The notes under the pieces were generated by a model. That model was not told the origin of the DNA and made no database searches. It saw only the letters and a program-made list of their open reading frames with translations. Below, piece by piece: positions 38,574-38,662 of a DNA stretch of 38,662 bases (position 1 is its first letter; every line of letters starts with the position of its first letter). Made by a program: the position numbers and the translations under genes. This stretch comes from Nocardia cyriacigeorgica (lineage in GTDB: Bacteria; Actinomycetota; Actinomycetes; Mycobacteriales; Mycobacteriaceae): positions 1 to 38,662 of the forward strand of contig NZ_JARWNX010000016.1 of the NCBI RefSeq assembly GCF_029868385.1, read 5' to 3'.

Positions 38574-38662
38574 ATGCAGGACACCGGATCCACACTGCCG
38601 CGCCGCCAACTCGGCCGCTACCTGATGGACTGGCGCACCCGCGCCGGACTGAGCCTGACGCA
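38574..38662 (+). CDS. Start of an XRE/DUF5753-type regulator (3' end outside window)
   Basis: ATG 38574 follows a strong GGGGAGGA site. The first 29 residues begin MQDTGSTLPRRQLGRYLMDW and continue RTRAGLSLT, closely like the N-terminus of the XRE/DUF5753 protein encoded at 8077-8967. It is thus a second copy of the same regulator class. The 259 bases upstream (38315-38573) contain no gene. TATGAT at 38383-38388 could be a -10 box. Confidence 0.85.
   Translation, partial: MQDTGSTLPRRQLGRYLMDWRTRAGLSLT

Noticed and set aside
1..38662. CRISPR arrays, tRNA genes or transposases
   Set aside because: No regularly spaced identical repeats with unique spacers, no cloverleaf-like block and no transposase or integrase motifs were seen; the tandem repeats found have no spacers.

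Overview
The window is GC-rich, uses many GTG starts and 4-base stop/start overlaps (ATGA, GTGA), and carries a family mix typical of mycolate-containing actinomycetes. That mix includes type VII (ESX) secretion partners (EspG, an EspC-like protein, WXG/PPE-like proteins), a DUF3558-type lipoprotein, XRE/DUF5753 regulators paired with DUF397, ECF42-type sigma factor plus DGPF protein, and a UPF0301 protein. Nocardia or a close relative is the best guess, by inference only. I saw no rRNA, tRNA, insertion sequence or CRISPR array.

Layout. 1-3.0 kb: the tail of an unknown gene, then a PstI/BsuBI-type restriction-modification pair. 3.2-7.7 kb: a membrane protein, then a leftward ESX-associated locus (DUF3558-like lipoprotein, small helical protein, PPE/WXG-like protein with Gly/Pro-rich tail, a degenerate 16-bp minisatellite, EspG). 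7.9-11.5 kb: an XRE/DUF5753-DUF397 pair facing a rightward four-gene set that ends in an epimerase-like protein. 11.5-13.7 kb: a second leftward ESX substrate operon (EspC-like, WXG-type, acidic protein, Cys-pair membrane protein). 13.9-21.2 kb: a putative small-molecule locus. It consists of a leftward five-gene operon (ThDP enzyme, SRPBCC protein, KAS III-like enzyme, 55-aa protein, PLP aminotransferase), with a divergent ribbon-helix-helix/EXLDI regulator and a DrrAB-type ABC exporter. 21.2-30.3 kb: mostly housekeeping and regulatory genes (UPF0301, acyltransferase, ECF42 with DGPF and DUF1579-like targets, GNAT, glycerate kinase, HxlR with an imine-reductase-like enzyme, an ABC-2 transporter with its own XRE gene). 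30.4-38.7 kb: an ArsR-SRPBCC fusion, a membrane-anchored nucleosidase with a predicted outside domain divergent from a NrtR-like regulator, a Cys-rich lipoprotein, a UPF0126/TRIC-like channel, an AbiE toxin-antitoxin pair, a DUF3885-like protein, and the start of another XRE/DUF5753 gene.

How the parts work together. The five leftward genes at 13.9-18.6 kb are joined by four successive 4-base overlaps. Together with the divergent regulator and exporter they look like one make-and-export unit for an unrecognised metabolite. Defence genes (restriction-modification, AbiE, and possibly the nucleosidase receptor) sit at both ends. By a manual read I found no CTGCAG site in all 38.7 kb, although one-base neighbours of that hexamer are common, which fits long exposure to a PstI-specific system. 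Identical TGTCGA-N17-CGAGGT promoters lie back to back between the DGPF gene and the DUF1579-like gene and define a small ECF42 regulon.

Starts were chosen from ribosome-binding sites, 4-base overlaps and family alignment from memory. Functions are family-level calls from motifs; no database search was run.
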